47,445 nt of DNA from CAVSPO01 sp963730005 (GCA_963730005.1 CAVSPO010000008.1:1-47445); one strand, 5' to 3'; positions 26,927 to 36,695 are shown, counted from the stretch's first letter. The notes: generated by a model not told the origin, from the letters alone. Numbers and translations are program-made.

Positions 26927-28768
26927 ATGGGCTTTCTCACCCCCATGTACGAGCTCGGCGAGTACGTGAAATGGACTCGATCAGGGGACATCCAACTCCC
27001 TGACTTTCAGCGCGGCTACAAGTGGGAGGACGAGCGGATCCGGCAGTTGCTCGTGACCGTCTTGCGGGGGCACCCCATGGGGGCGGTCATGCTGCTCAAG
27101 ACAGGTAACGCGCGGGTCAGGTTCAAGCCGCGGGCGCTGGATGGGGTTGCGCTGTCGCCGAGCACGGAAGCGAAGTACCTGCTCCTGGACGGCCAGCAGC
27201 GCCTCACGTCGCTCACCCAGGCGCTCAGCGGGCCCGGCGTCGTCTCCACCAAGGACGACCGTGGCAAGCTGCTGGAACGGCGCTACTTCGTGCACATGGA
27301 AACGGCGCTGAGCGACCCCGGTCGAGTCGATGAGTCAGTGATCTCGATTCCCGGCGACGGCGTCCGCCGAACCAACTTCGGCAAGGACGTCGACCTCGAT
27401 CTGAGCACGCCGGCAGCGCAGCGCGCCCAGGGGTACTTTCCGCTCAACTTGTTGTACGGCGACTTCATGACGTGGGTGTTCGACCTGGACGACCACGCCC
27501 TGGGGAAGGCGTTCCACAAGCGGTTCATCCAGCCGGCGGCCACCTACGACATCCCGGCGATCGTCCTCGACGAGGACACCGACAAGGCGGCGGTCGCCAC
27601 CGTGTTCGAGAAGGTCAACATCGGCGGGTTGCCCCTCAACGTGTTCGAGTTGCTCACCGCCACGTTCGCCGGCGACGCCGCCTACTACGCCAAGACCGGT
27701 CAGGACTTCCGGCTGAACGACGACTGGCGGGAGACCCAGGCCTCCTGGGCGTCCCACCCTGTGCTGGCGACCGTGGGGAACACCGACTTCCTTCAGGCGG
27801 TCACCATGCTGGCCACGCGGAAGCGTCACCTCGCCTCGAGCGCAGATCGTGCCCCGGCGATCTCCGCCAAGCGCGAGGATGTCCTGAAGCTGGAGCTCGA
27901 GGACTACCTGGAGTGGCGGATGCCGCTGCGGGAGGCGTTCGTGTGGGCGTCCACGCTGCTCGCGGACTGGCACATCTTCGCCGCCCGTGATGTGCCCTAC
28001 GCCTCGCAGCTCGTTCCCTTGGCCGCGATCAGGGTGGTCTTGGGGAAGGATGCCGACTTGATCGGCGTCCGGGAACGCATCTCTCGCTGGTACTGGTGCG
28101 GCGTCCTAGGAGAGCTGTACGGCGCAGCGACGGAGAGCCGCTTCGCCCGCGACATCGAACAGGTCCCCGGCTGGGCCCGCGACGAGACTGCCCCAGCCCC
28201 GCGCACCGTCGGCGACGCGAGTTTCGTCGAATCCCGTTTGTTGTCGCTTCGCACCAGGAACGCGGCCGCGTACAAGGGGATCGCGGCCCTGATCCTGTCG
28301 CGCGGGGCTCGGGACTGGATGGAGGACAAAGCCTTCGACAAGGTGCAGTACATCGACTTGGCAGTCGACATCCACCACGTCTTCCCCCAGAAGTGGTGCA
28401 ACGACAACAGCATCGACGAGCAACGCCGCGAGAGCATCGTCAACAAGACCACCATCTCGGCCCGCACCAACCGGGTGATTGGCGGCGTGGCACCGTCGTC
28501 GTACCTGGCCACCATCGAGTCACGCGCCCAGATCGGTCCGGCGGCCCTCGATGGGTTGCTCGCCACGCACCTGATACCGGCCACCTTGCTGCGAGCGGAC
28601 GACTTCGACTCGTACTTCCGTCAGCGGCGCGCAGCCCTGTGTGAGCTGGTCGAGGCGGCCATCGGCAAGGCGGTGCAGCGTGACGTGGACGACGGTTCTG
28701 CCGCGGAGGACTCGGCTGCATTTGAACCGGAGTCTCTGCTCGACCATCAGCCAGAAGGGGACGACTGA
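26927..28768 (+). CDS. DUF262 / HNH (GmrSD-like) protein
   Basis: 613 residues. The N-terminal DUF262 domain has PDFQRGYKWEDERIRQLL and DGQQR at residues 88-92, the ParB-like nucleotide-hydrolysing signature of GmrS. The C-terminal part has VDIHHVFPQKWC (His483, His484) and a following Asn, as in the HNH-type DUF1524 nuclease of GmrD. In the type IV enzyme GmrSD this pair cuts glucosylated phage DNA in a nucleotide-dependent way. Here it sits between a methyltransferase and a DUF499 ATPase, so it is the most likely nuclease effector of the locus. ATG 26927 follows AGGAAGG and lies 2 bases after the methyltransferase stop. No frame break. Confidence 0.87.
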   Translation: MGFLTPMYELGEYVKWTRSGDIQLPDFQRGYKWEDERIRQLLVTVLRGHPMGAVMLLKTGNARVRFKPRALDGVALSPSTEAKYLLLDGQQRLTSLTQALSGPGVVSTKDDRGKLLERRYFVHMETALSDPGRVDESVISIPGDGVRRTNFGKDVDLDLSTPAAQRAQGYFPLNLLYGDFMTWVFDLDDHALGKAFHKRFIQPAATYDIPAIVLDEDTDKAAVATVFEKVNIGGLPLNVFELLTATFAGDAAYYAKTGQDFRLNDDWRETQASWASHPVLATVGNTDFLQAVTMLATRKRHLASSADRAPAISAKREDVLKLELEDYLEWRMPLREAFVWASTLLADWHIFAARDVPYASQLVPLAAIRVVLGKDADLIGVRERISRWYWCGVLGELYGAATESRFARDIEQVPGWARDETAPAPRTVGDASFVESRLLSLRTRNAAAYKGIAALILSRGARDWMEDKAFDKVQYIDLAVDIHHVFPQKWCNDNSIDEQRRESIVNKTTISARTNRVIGGVAPSSYLATIESRAQIGPAALDGLLATHLIPATLLRADDFDSYFRQRRAALCELVEAAIGKAVQRDVDDGSAAEDSAAFEPESLLDHQPEGDD

Positions 28769-28769
28769 C

Positions 28770-31700
28770 ATGGCGATCAGCAATCGTGACCGGATCGATC
28801 GGATGTTCCAGGTGATGGCGCCGGCGTTGGATGACTTCATCGCGTCCGTGATCGGACAGGGTGACCCAGCATTGGGTGCCGCGTGGATCAAACTGGTCCA
28901 GGCAAAGGACACCAAGAACGGGGCCGCGGTGGGCAAGGCCTACGACCCCCTCGATCCGCAGCTGCAGTTCCGGATGCTCACCGAGAGCAACATCACCAGC
29001 GGCTTCCAGCCGAACTGGTATCCGTTCAACGATGCCCTGGGGCGCGCCGGTGAGACCTACGCCAGCGAACTGCGGGAGGTACGCAACACGTGGGCGCACA
29101 ACGGGACGTTCAGCGACGATGACGCCTACCGCGCGCTGGACACCGGGGAGCGTCTACTCAAGCTGGTCGGGGCGACCGCTGAGGGCGAGCAGATCCGCGC
29201 CATTAGGGTGAACCTTCGTCGCGTGACCGCCGACAAGGCCGACAAGCAAGTCCTGAAGGCAGCGGTCGACAACCCCGAAGCGGCCGGGCTCCGGCCCTGG
29301 CGGGAGGTCCTGCCGCCACACGAGGACGTCGCCACCGGCAACTTCCACGCGTCCGAGTTCGCCGCCGACTTGTACAAGGTGGCCACGGGCGGGGAGGGCG
29401 ACTCCGACTACGCCAACCCCGTCGAGTTCTTCAAGCGCACCTACCTGACCGAGGGACTGCGCGACCTGATCGGGCGCGCCGTGCGACGGTTCTCCGGGGA
29501 TGACAACGCCTCCCCGGTCGTGAACCTGCAAACCAACTTCGGTGGCGGCAAGACCCACTCGATGCTCGCCTTGTGGCATGTGGCGGCGGGGCGTCCGTTG
29601 GGCGACTTCCCCCAGGACACCCAGGAACTCCTGCTGGCCAGCGGCTACACCGGCACGCCGGTCAACCGGGTCGCTCTGGTCGGCAACCATCTGAGCCCGT
29701 CCGGGATCACCAAGCCGGACGGCACCACGGTGAACACCTTGTGGGGCGAGTTGGCGTGGCAGTTGGGCGGCGCGGGCGCCTACGCGATCGTCGCCCAGTC
29801 CGACCATGATCGGACGCCTCCCGGCCAAGCGCTGCACCGGTTGCTGGCGGCCTACGCGCCGGCGGTGATCCTGATCGACGAGTGGGTGGCCTACGCCCGC
29901 TCCCTCGTCGGACGCGATGACCTGGCGGGAGGCACCTTCGACGACCAGTTCACCTTCGCCCAAGCCTTGACCGAGGCAGCCAAGGGCACCAGCGGCGTCC
30001 TGCTGGCGATCTCGATCCCCGCCTCCGAGACCGGCGACGCCGCCTTGATCGCCGCCGGCAGCGCCGAAGAGGTGGGTGGCGCCAACGGGCTCGCCGCCCT
30101 CAAGCGGCTGCAGAACGTGGTGCGACGCGTCGCGGACCAGTGGCGTCCGGCGTCCGCGAACGAGGCCTACCACATCGTCAAGCAGCGGTTGTTCACCCAA
30201 CCGGACGCCGCGGCGCTCGCGGCGATCAACGCGACCGCCCGCGGGTTCGTGGACCTGTACCGCAAGTACCCCGGTGACTTCCCGCGCGAAGCCCGCGAGG
30301 TCGCCTACGAGGACCGGATCAAGCAGACCTACCCGATCCACCCTGAGTTGTTCGACACCCTGTACGAGCAGTGGAGTTCGCTGGAACGCTTCCAGCGCAC
30401 CCGCGGCGTCCTGCGGCTGATGTCGACGGTCATCCACGCCTTGTGGGTGGGTGAGGACGCCTCGCCGTTGATCATGCCGGGGTCGATCCCGCTGGCCACT
30501 GCGAACGTGAATAGCGAACTCACCCAGTACCTGCAGGACTCGTGGAAGGCGATCATCGACGCCGACGTCGACGGCCCGAACTCCGAACCGGTCCGGATCG
30601 ACAAGGCCAAGCCCGTCCTCGGGCAGCGGGCGCTTACGAAGCGGCTCGCGCGGACGGTGTTCTTCGGGGCGGCCCCGACGATCGCCCCGGGGGCGTCCAG
30701 CAAGGGCGTCGGCACCCAGCGGGTGTTCCTGGGCACGGCGGTGCCCGGGGATGTGCCGGGGAACTTCCACTCCGCGCTTACCCAGCTGCAGGACCGGGCC
30801 ACCTACTTCTACTCGGGGTCGGGCAAGTACTGGTACGACCTGCAGGCCAACATCACCCGCACCGCCAAGGACCAGGCCGAACGGCTGCACCCCGAGGACG
30901 TGTGGGCCGAGGTGATCCGGCGGCTGCAGGGGCAGGCGCGGACGCGGGGTCAGTTCGCCGGCGTCCATATCGCCCCGGACAGCAATGCCGACATCCCCGA
31001 CCAGGAGGAAGCGCGCCTGGTGATCCTGCCCCCCAAGGTCGCCCACAAGCGCGGCACCGACTCGCCGGCGAAGGCGTTCGCGCACGCCGCCACCGAACGC
31101 CGCGGCACGGCGAACCGCATCCACCGCAACACGCTGGTGTTCTTGGCTGCTGATGAGGCTCGCCTCGAGGAGTTGGACGCCGCCACCCGCGACTACCTGG
31201 GGTGGAGCCACGTCCTCGACAGCGAAGCCGACCTTGACCTCACGGCGAACCAGAAGAACCAGGCCGCCCAGCGCAAGGCGCAAGCCGACCAGACGGTGGC
31301 GTCCCGGTTGTTGCAGACGTTCACGTGGGCGTTGGTGCCGGCGCAACCGGATCCGGGGGCGCCGTTCACGCTGCGGGAGGTGAAGGTCGAAGGGCAATCT
31401 GACTCGCTCGCTGAACGGGTGTCGAAGCGGCTGGGCAGCGACGGTGACCTGTCCACGCGGCAGGCAGCCGCCACGATCCGGTTGGCGTTGAACAAGGTGC
31501 CGCAGATCTGGCAGGACGGCCACGTCACCCTGGGCACTCTGTGGGGCCTGTACACCCAGTACCCGTACCTGCCGCGGCTGCGGGACCGCAGCGTGCTCGA
31601 AGCCGGGATCTTCGACCTGCCCTTGCACTGGGCCTACGACGCTTTCGCGCTCGCGGCCGGCTACGACGAGGTCAATGGCCGCTACCTCGGCCTGTGGACG

Positions 31701-32129
31701 CCCGCAGACAAGACCGCGCCACCCGCGGCCACCGACGCGCTGCTGTTGGTGCGTCCCGATGTCGCGTCGAAGCAGATCGCCGACACAACTCCAACCCCAC
31801 CCCAGACTGGCCAGGCCGGTGAGAAGGACGAGCAGCCCATCCCACAGACGGTGTCAGGAAGGCCCCGCAGGGCTGTCGACTACATGTACCCAAACGCCAA
31901 GACCCGATTCTTCGGCGTCAAGACGCTCAGGTCCGACAGAGTCGCCCTCGAATGGAAGCACGTGACCGAGGAAGTGCTCACACACCTCCGCGGCGAGAAC
32001 GTCAACCTGACGGTGCGCGTCGAGATCGAAGCCACCGACCCGGAAGGGTTCGACGAAGCGCGGATCCGCACCGTGTCCGAGAATGCCAAGACTCTGAAGT
32101 TCGACCAAGCCGGGTTCGAGGAGAGCTGA
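28770..32129 (+). CDS. Swt1-type HEPN / DUF499 ATPase
   Basis: 1,119 residues. The N-terminal HEPN-like helical domain carries RNTWAH at residues 105-110, the Rx4H ribonuclease motif of HEPN proteins. The DUF499 P-loop domain has NFGGGKTHSML (Walker A, Gly258 onward) and ILIDEW (Asp370-Glu371). A long C-terminal region ends in a separate module, YMYPNAKTRFFGVKTLRSDR, that may mediate contacts. DUF499 ATPases occur with DUF1156 methyltransferases in defence islands. The HEPN domain could act as an RNase that is unleashed on infection; that is inference. ATG 28770 follows GAAGGGGA directly after the DUF262 gene. Confidence 0.88.
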   Translation: MAISNRDRIDRMFQVMAPALDDFIASVIGQGDPALGAAWIKLVQAKDTKNGAAVGKAYDPLDPQLQFRMLTESNITSGFQPNWYPFNDALGRAGETYASELREVRNTWAHNGTFSDDDAYRALDTGERLLKLVGATAEGEQIRAIRVNLRRVTADKADKQVLKAAVDNPEAAGLRPWREVLPPHEDVATGNFHASEFAADLYKVATGGEGDSDYANPVEFFKRTYLTEGLRDLIGRAVRRFSGDDNASPVVNLQTNFGGGKTHSMLALWHVAAGRPLGDFPQDTQELLLASGYTGTPVNRVALVGNHLSPSGITKPDGTTVNTLWGELAWQLGGAGAYAIVAQSDHDRTPPGQALHRLLAAYAPAVILIDEWVAYARSLVGRDDLAGGTFDDQFTFAQALTEAAKGTSGVLLAISIPASETGDAALIAAGSAEEVGGANGLAALKRLQNVVRRVADQWRPASANEAYHIVKQRLFTQPDAAALAAINATARGFVDLYRKYPGDFPREAREVAYEDRIKQTYPIHPELFDTLYEQWSSLERFQRTRGVLRLMSTVIHALWVGEDASPLIMPGSIPLATANVNSELTQYLQDSWKAIIDADVDGPNSEPVRIDKAKPVLGQRALTKRLARTVFFGAAPTIAPGASSKGVGTQRVFLGTAVPGDVPGNFHSALTQLQDRATYFYSGSGKYWYDLQANITRTAKDQAERLHPEDVWAEVIRRLQGQARTRGQFAGVHIAPDSNADIPDQEEARLVILPPKVAHKRGTDSPAKAFAHAATERRGTANRIHRNTLVFLAADEARLEELDAATRDYLGWSHVLDSEADLDLTANQKNQAAQRKAQADQTVASRLLQTFTWALVPAQPDPGAPFTLREVKVEGQSDSLAERVSKRLGSDGDLSTRQAAATIRLALNKVPQIWQDGHVTLGTLWGLYTQYPYLPRLRDRSVLEAGIFDLPLHWAYDAFALAAGYDEVNGRYLGLWTPADKTAPPAATDALLLVRPDVASKQIADTTPTPPQTGQAGEKDEQPIPQTVSGRPRRAVDYMYPNAKTRFFGVKTLRSDRVALEWKHVTEEVLTHLRGENVNLTVRVEIEATDPEGFDEARIRTVSENAKTLKFDQAGFEES

Positions 32130-32578
32130 GTGGCCAGGTTCGAGGACCCCCTGCACTCGCTCGGCGAGCGCCTTCAGGTGCCAGCGTTCGCGACCCGCCA
32201 GGCATTGGCCTGGTGGGTCGCCGCTGACCTACTGAGACGTCACCCGACCGAACTACGCGTCATCGAGGCGTACCCCCACCAATATGGGATGGCGGTCACA
32301 CTCGTTCGTCGTCTGCCGGAGGCTGCTCACTTCAGCCTGGCCGCCTTCCTCACCCTCGCACCGTCGGCCCACCTCGTGACGCCCAAGGGCGGCGGCTTCA
32401 ACTGGCTTGACGCGTTGTTGACCCAAGACCGCCGCGCCTATGTCGTAGAGCGATCGACTGCTTCGACGGCCTCCTTTGGAACACCACGGTTCACGGCGAG
32501 CCACTCCTGGCCTGGTTCGATCGCGTGGGCCGCAAGATCGACGCGCTGGTCTCGGTGACGTTTCCGCCTGCCTTCTGA
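32130..32578 (+). CDS. small unknown protein at the end of the defence operon
   Basis: About 149 residues after correcting one frame break near 32450. GTG 32130 follows the ATPase stop directly (TGAGTG), so it is co-translated. The sequence includes FATRQALAWWVAADLLRRHP and a Trp-rich second half, WLDALLTQDRRAYVVE then IDCFDGLLWNTTVHGEPLLA. No family recognised. A conserved last gene in such an operon could be a sensor, inhibitor or adaptor. Confidence 0.55.
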
Positions 32579-32600
32579 GGACAGGTCACGAGGGTCGCCC

Positions 32601-33293
32601 TCATCGCCGCATGATCGGTGGGTGGAGGGTGGTGGCGGGCCCGGCGCGGTAGACCTTGGCGGGGTTGCCGCGGCCGCGGATGGTTTGGCCGGTGTCTTCG
32701 ACGAACCCGTCGGCGTTCAGGATCTTGCGTTGGAAGTTGCGGGGGTCGAGACGGGTGTCCCAGACGGCTTCGTAGACGCGGCGCAGGTCGGGCAGGGTGA
32801 ACGTGGGTTCGCAGAACGCGGTGGCGATGGTGGTGTATTCCAGTTTCGAGCGGGCGCGTTCGACGCCGTCGCGCAGGATCTCGGCGTGGTCGAACGCGAG
32901 GTCACGGTCCGAACGCCTCGTCGACGGGGACCCATTCGGCGCGGTCGGCGTCGGTGTCGGGGGTGGGGTCGGGCAGGTCGGCGCCGAGGGCGAGCCAGGC
33001 GATCGACACGACCCGTTCGGGGCGGGGGTCGCGGCCGGGGTCGCCGTAGGCGCGCAGTTGTTCGAGCCGGACGGCGTCCGGCGTCGATGCCGGCCTCCTC
33101 GCGCAGTTCACGGTAGGCGGCGTCCTCGAGCGACTCGTCGACGTGGACGAAGCCGCCGGGCAGTGCCCAGCGTCCGGTGAACACCGAGCTGGACCGGCGG
33201 ATCAGCAGCACGCACAGCCGTCCGCTCGCGCAGGGTGAGGACGACGATGTCGGCGGTGACGGCGAACACCGGGAAGCGTGACTGGTAGACCAT
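32601..33293 (-). CDS. Nudix/NrtR-type transcriptional regulator, several frame breaks
   Basis: About 230 residues when frames are joined. MVYQSRFPVFAVTADIVVLTL opens the Nudix domain, followed by the Nudix box region GRWALPGGFVHVDESLEDAA and RELREEAGID. The C-terminal end, FTLPDLRRVYEAVWDTRLD and NFQRKILNADGFVEDTG, is the winged helix of NrtR-type regulators, which sense ADP-ribose and control NAD genes. At least three single-base breaks occur (near 33215, 33085 and 32905). It is transcribed divergently from the ADP-ribosylglycohydrolase, with a palindromic operator between. Probable repressor of the rightward genes and itself. Confidence 0.8.
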
Positions 33294-33314
33294 GACCCCA
33301 CTTTACGCGTGATG

Positions 33315-33368
33315 TTGACATGTTGTCACTCGCGTCGTAACTCTTAACATGTGACAGTGACATGTTAA
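33315..33368. promoter_or_regulatory. palindromic operator between the Nudix regulator and the ADP-ribosylglycohydrolase
   Basis: A perfect 9-bp inverted repeat TTAACATGT-N7-ACATGTTAA spans 33344-33368. A second palindrome TGACA-tgt-TGTCA lies at 33316-33328; the sequence ACATGTT is common to both. TTGACA at 33315-33320 with TAACTC 17 bases later could be the rightward promoter, overlapped by the operator. The position between divergent genes of a regulator and its likely target is classic for autoregulation. Confidence 0.7.
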
Positions 33369-33387
33369 AGGTGAGGTGGTGGTGAGC

Positions 33388-34382
33388 ATGAGGCTCTCCA
33401 GCAAGCAGAAGGACCGGGCGGGCGGCGTCCTGCTCGGGCAGGCGATCGGGGACGCGCTGGGCGTCCCGTACGAGTTCGGGCCGCGGATCACCGCGGGTGA
33501 GGCCCGGATGGTGGGCGGCGGGCTGGGCCCGTACGCGCCGGGGGAGTGGTCCGACGACACCCAGATGGCGGTCTGCATCGCCCAGGTGACCGCGACCGGC
33601 GCCGACCTGCGCACCGACGACGGCGTTGGACGCCGTCGCCGCGGGGTTCCTGGACTGGCAGGCCCACGGCGCCAGCGACATCGGCGCCCAGACCTCGACG
33701 GTGCTCGGCGCGGCCCGCCGCGGCACCGGCCCGGTCGCCCGGCGGATGACGGACGCGTCGCTCGCGGCCGCGGCGTCCGGCCGGGCCGGCAACGGCGCCC
33801 TGATGCGCACCGGCGTCGTCGGGCTGGTGGCCCTGGACGACCCGCGGGCGACCGCGGACGCCGCCGCCCGGGTCGCCGCGCTCACCCACGCCGACCACGC
33901 GGTGCGTGGACTCGTGCGTGCTGTGGTCCGAGGCCGTCCGGGTCGCGGTGACCGAGGGACGCCTCGACGTCCGCGCCGGACTGCCGCTGCTGCCCGAGGC
34001 AGCGCCGCGCCGAGTGGCTCGGGCTCATCGACGAGGCCGAAACCCAGCCGCCGTCGACGTTCGCCCGCAACGGCTACACGGTGACCGCCTTGCAGGCGGC
34101 CTGGTCGGCGATCCACGCCACCCGGCACGTCGAGGGCCCCGACCACGTCGAGGCCGCGCTGCAGACCGCGATCGCGATCGGCCACGACACCGACACCGTC
34201 GCCGCGATCGCCGGCGGCCTGCTCGGCGCCCGCTACGGGGTGTCCGGACTGCGCCACCGACCTGGCGCGCCGGGTCCACGGCTGGCCCGAGCTGCGGGGC
34301 CGCGACCTGGTCGGGTTGGCACTGGCGACCGCCACCGGACGCCCCGACGCCCAGCACACCGGGACGTCGATGCTGAGCGGCC
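33388..34382 (+). CDS. ADP-ribosylglycohydrolase, multiple frame breaks
   Basis: Removes ADP-ribose from proteins or nucleic acids, with two magnesium ions. MRLSSKQKDRAGGVLLGQAIGDALG is the classic N-terminus. WSDDTQMAVCIAQV supplies metal ligands, GRAGNGALMRT is a family motif, and GHDTDTVAAIAGGLLGA is the second metal site. The family sequence continues through four or five one-base shifts (near 33625, 33900, 34005 and 34250). ATG 33388 lies 20 bases after the operator. It may be fused to the following phosphatase domain; the junction near 34380 cannot be resolved. Confidence 0.85.
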
Positions 34383-34827
34383 GTGCGCCGTCCGTTGGCG
34401 GTGCCGCACCCCGACGACCCCGGTGTGCTGCTCGGCACCGAAGCCGACCTCGCCCGCTGCGCCGAGTTGGGGGTGACCGCGGTGGTGTCGCTGTCGCGGG
34501 TCGGTGCCCCCGACATCGCCGCCGCCGGCGTCGCACCCGGCAAGCACGTCGAGGTGTGGCTGGTCGACTCCGACGACCCGGACGCCAACGCCGCACCTCG
34601 CCTGGACGCTCACCGACGCCGCCCGCACCATCGCCCGCGCTGCGCGACGACGGCGAGACGGGTACTGCTGCACTGCGTCGCCGCCGACCACCGGACGCCC
34701 GCGGTCGCCCTGGCCTACAGCCGCCTGCTCGGCGTGGACACCGCCACCGCCGTCCCCGGATCGAGGACGCCGTCGGCCACCGGTCGACGGACTGCTGTGG
34801 GACACCGCCCGCAAGGAGGACCGATGA
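34383..34827 (+). CDS. CX5R (dual-specificity-like) phosphatase domain
   Basis: About 150 residues. VRRPLAVPHPDDPGVLLGTE and CAELGVTAVVSLSRVG lead to VEVWLVDSDDPDAN (supplying an acid Asp) and the P-loop LLHCVAADHRTP, i.e. HCX5R of cysteine phosphatases. Such domains occur fused or adjacent to ADP-ribosylglycohydrolases in actinomycetes. Breaks occur near 34600 and 34765. The stop overlaps the next ATG as ATGA, with AAGGAGG inside the 3' end. Substrate unknown; phosphoprotein or an ADP-ribose-1-phosphate-like compound are both possible. Confidence 0.7.
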
Positions 34828-35155
34828 ACACCCACGCCCACCGCTCCTCCTGCGGGACCTGCGGTCGACGACGGACTCCACTCGTCCTCATGGCTGGCTT
34901 CACGCCGACGGGTCGCTGCAGCTCGCGGCGCAGGACCTCGGCGGGCCGGCGTTCCGATGAACCCTGACGGCGAGTACGAGTACTGGCGCACCATCGGCCC
35001 CGAACACCTACCCGCCCTGATCACCCTGCTCGGCGGGCGGCCCGGGGATGACGTCCTCACCCTGCTGGCCCGCGACTGGACCGGCGAGCGCTCCTTCGAC
35101 CTCGAAGACGCTGCTCCGCCAGGCGCCCTTCCCGATCCGCTTCTTCAGCTACTGA
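34824..35155 (+). CDS. small conserved hypothetical protein, two frame breaks
   Basis: About 110 residues when joined. It has LRSTTDS near the start, LHADGSLQLAAQDLG, then GEYEYWRTIGPEHLPALITLLGG, a GDDVLTLLARDW segment and the end FPIRFFSY. This is the layout of a conserved actinomycete protein of unknown function (a QDLG strand, an EYE(W/Y) strand, a helix, then PGDDVL). ATG 34824 overlaps the phosphatase stop. Frame breaks lie near 34860-34960 and 35112. Confidence 0.55.
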
Positions 35156-35170
35156 CCAGGAGACACGCTC

Positions 35171-36235
35171 ATGGACCAGACCACCCGGCTCGCCGCCGCC
35201 CTCACCCACCGGCTCCGCCTGCTGCGCGGTACCCAGGAATCGTTCACCGTCGACCTCGGCGACGTGTTCTACCAGGCCGCCTCCTACGAAGGCGACGCCG
35301 TCCTCGTCGAGATCACCGGCGACGAGTTCCTGCCCGACGACCGCCGCCTCACCCACGACCAGCACGAGCAGCTGCTGCGGCTCGGGTTCACCCGCCCGGA
35401 CGACGACATGCCGAACTGGTGGATCGGCATCGAAGACGGCCGCGACCGCGACCTGTTCGCCGCCGCCCGAGCCGTCATCACGCGCCCGATCGAGGTCCAC
35501 GACGTCAGCACCGACGACCTGACCACCGAGCTGCCGCTCTACCGGTACTCGCCCTACCCACCCCGGACGCTCCAACCGCGACCCGTCCCGACCCAAGGCG
35601 AGGGCCAGCCGCTCGACGTCCAGACCACCTACGGCGACGTGCTGCTCTACCCGAACGGCTACGCCACCCTCAACGGCGCACCCTGGGCCGAACGACCCGT
35701 CAGGGAATGGATCCGCCTCGACGACGGACGCCTGTCGATCACGATGGCGATCCCCGCCGACGACTACTTCCCCAACATCGGGTTCGTCGCCGACACCGAA
35801 CAGAACGCCGCCGTCCTGCGCGGCTTCCTGCCCAGCCGCGCCGACCAAGAACAACTCGCCCTGCGGCTCGCCGTGGCCGAGCACTACGCCCTGACCTGCA
35901 TCGCCACCGGCACCATGTACCACGAACGCCTGTTCCGCGCCTCGCTGGCCATCGAGCACGCCGAGGACGCGGTCAAGGCGTCCCAGATCGTCGGGTGGGA
36001 GCACGCGGCCCGCCTGGACGCCGCCATCGACGTCATCTCGGCCTTCTACTGGTCCCATTCCGCCGACAACCGCCAGGGAACTCCACGGCGACCAACAGCA
36101 CGTGTGGGAAGCGATCCAGACCTGGGTGCGACATCTCGCCGTGGAAGGACGACTTCGACTTCGACATCATCCCCAGCCAGTCGACACCCCTTCGCTATCG
36201 CCGGCCCCGAAGTCGAGATCCAACGCATCTACTGA
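35171..36235 (+). CDS. TY-Chap/YbjN-like chaperone-fold protein
   Basis: About 354 residues. It begins MDQTTRLAAALTHRLRLLRG and includes FTVDLGDVFYQAASYEGD, AVLVEITGDEFLPDD and LRLGFTRPDDDMPNWWI. This pattern fits the peptide-binding TY-Chap/YbjN/CesT-like fold found in conflict and ubiquitin-like systems. A second region, GDVLLYPNGYATLNGAPWAE with AVAEHYALTCIATGTMYH, follows. Between 36080 and 36180 the sequence passes through all three frames and returns to the original one (WEAIQTWVRHLA, then DDFDFDIIPSQ, then FAIAGPEVEIQRIY), a signature of three compensating indels. Fold assignment is by pattern only. Confidence 0.6.
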   Translation: MDQTTRLAAALTHRLRLLRGTQESFTVDLGDVFYQAASYEGDAVLVEITGDEFLPDDRRLTHDQHEQLLRLGFTRPDDDMPNWWIGIEDGRDRDLFAAARAVITRPIEVHDVSTDDLTTELPLYRYSPYPPRTLQPRPVPTQGEGQPLDVQTTYGDVLLYPNGYATLNGAPWAERPVREWIRLDDGRLSITMAIPADDYFPNIGFVADTEQNAAVLRGFLPSRADQEQLALRLAVAEHYALTCIATGTMYHERLFRASLAIEHAEDAVKASQIVGWEHAARLDAAIDVISAFYWSHSADNRQGTPRRPTARVGSDPDLGATSRRGRTTSTSTSSPASRHPFAIAGPEVEIQRIY

Positions 36236-36250
36236 AAGCGAGACCCACCC

Positions 36251-36695
36251 ATGGACCACATCGCGGCCGCCGAACAGGTCGCCGCCACCACGCACGCCGG
36301 CCAGACCGACAAGGCCGGACACCCCTACCTCGACCACCCCCGCCGCGTCGCCACCCGCGTCGCCACCATCACCAACGACCCGGACGCGGTCGCCGTCGCC
36401 TGGCTACACGACGTCGTGGAGGACACCCCCCGTCAGCCTCAGCCGGCTCCGGGAGTTGGGCTTCAGCGACACCGTCGGCCAGGCCGTGGACGCCATCACC
36501 CGCCGCCCCGGTGAAGGAGACGCCTACTACCAGCGAGTCGCCGCCAACGATGCCGCCCGGGCGGTGAAACTCGCCGACCTGTGGGACAACACCCACCCCG
36601 ACCGCGTCCGCCTACTGACCCCCGAGGACGCCGACTGGCTCCGCCGAAAGTACCAACACGCCCTCGAACTCCTCGACCCCCTCCAACGGGAGTAG
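36251..36695 (+). CDS. HD-domain phosphohydrolase (RelA/SpoT-like HD_4), one frame break
   Basis: About 147 residues. H-x-GQTDKAGHPYLDHPRRVA, AWLHDVVEDT and VKLADLWDNTHPDR give the H...HD...D metal site of MESH1/SpoT-type hydrolases, which remove pyrophosphate from ppGpp or act on nucleotide derivatives. A single-base break lies at the run of C near 36427. The standalone, short form in an ADP-ribose gene cluster hints at a nucleotide-derived signal as substrate; not testable from sequence. Confidence 0.78.

Noticed and set aside
29154..31628. 824-codon leftward open frame
   Set aside because: Antisense to the HEPN-DUF499 gene, which has Walker and HEPN motifs in the other strand.
20097..32578. 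Complete DISARM or BREX system
   Set aside because: No DUF1998, phospholipase D, PglZ or BrxC-type genes are present; only the helicase is DrmD-like.
34957..36567. 536-codon frame as a single Arg/Pro-rich protein
   Set aside because: Only its first 50 codons fit a family; the rest is an out-of-frame reading of the TY-Chap-like gene.
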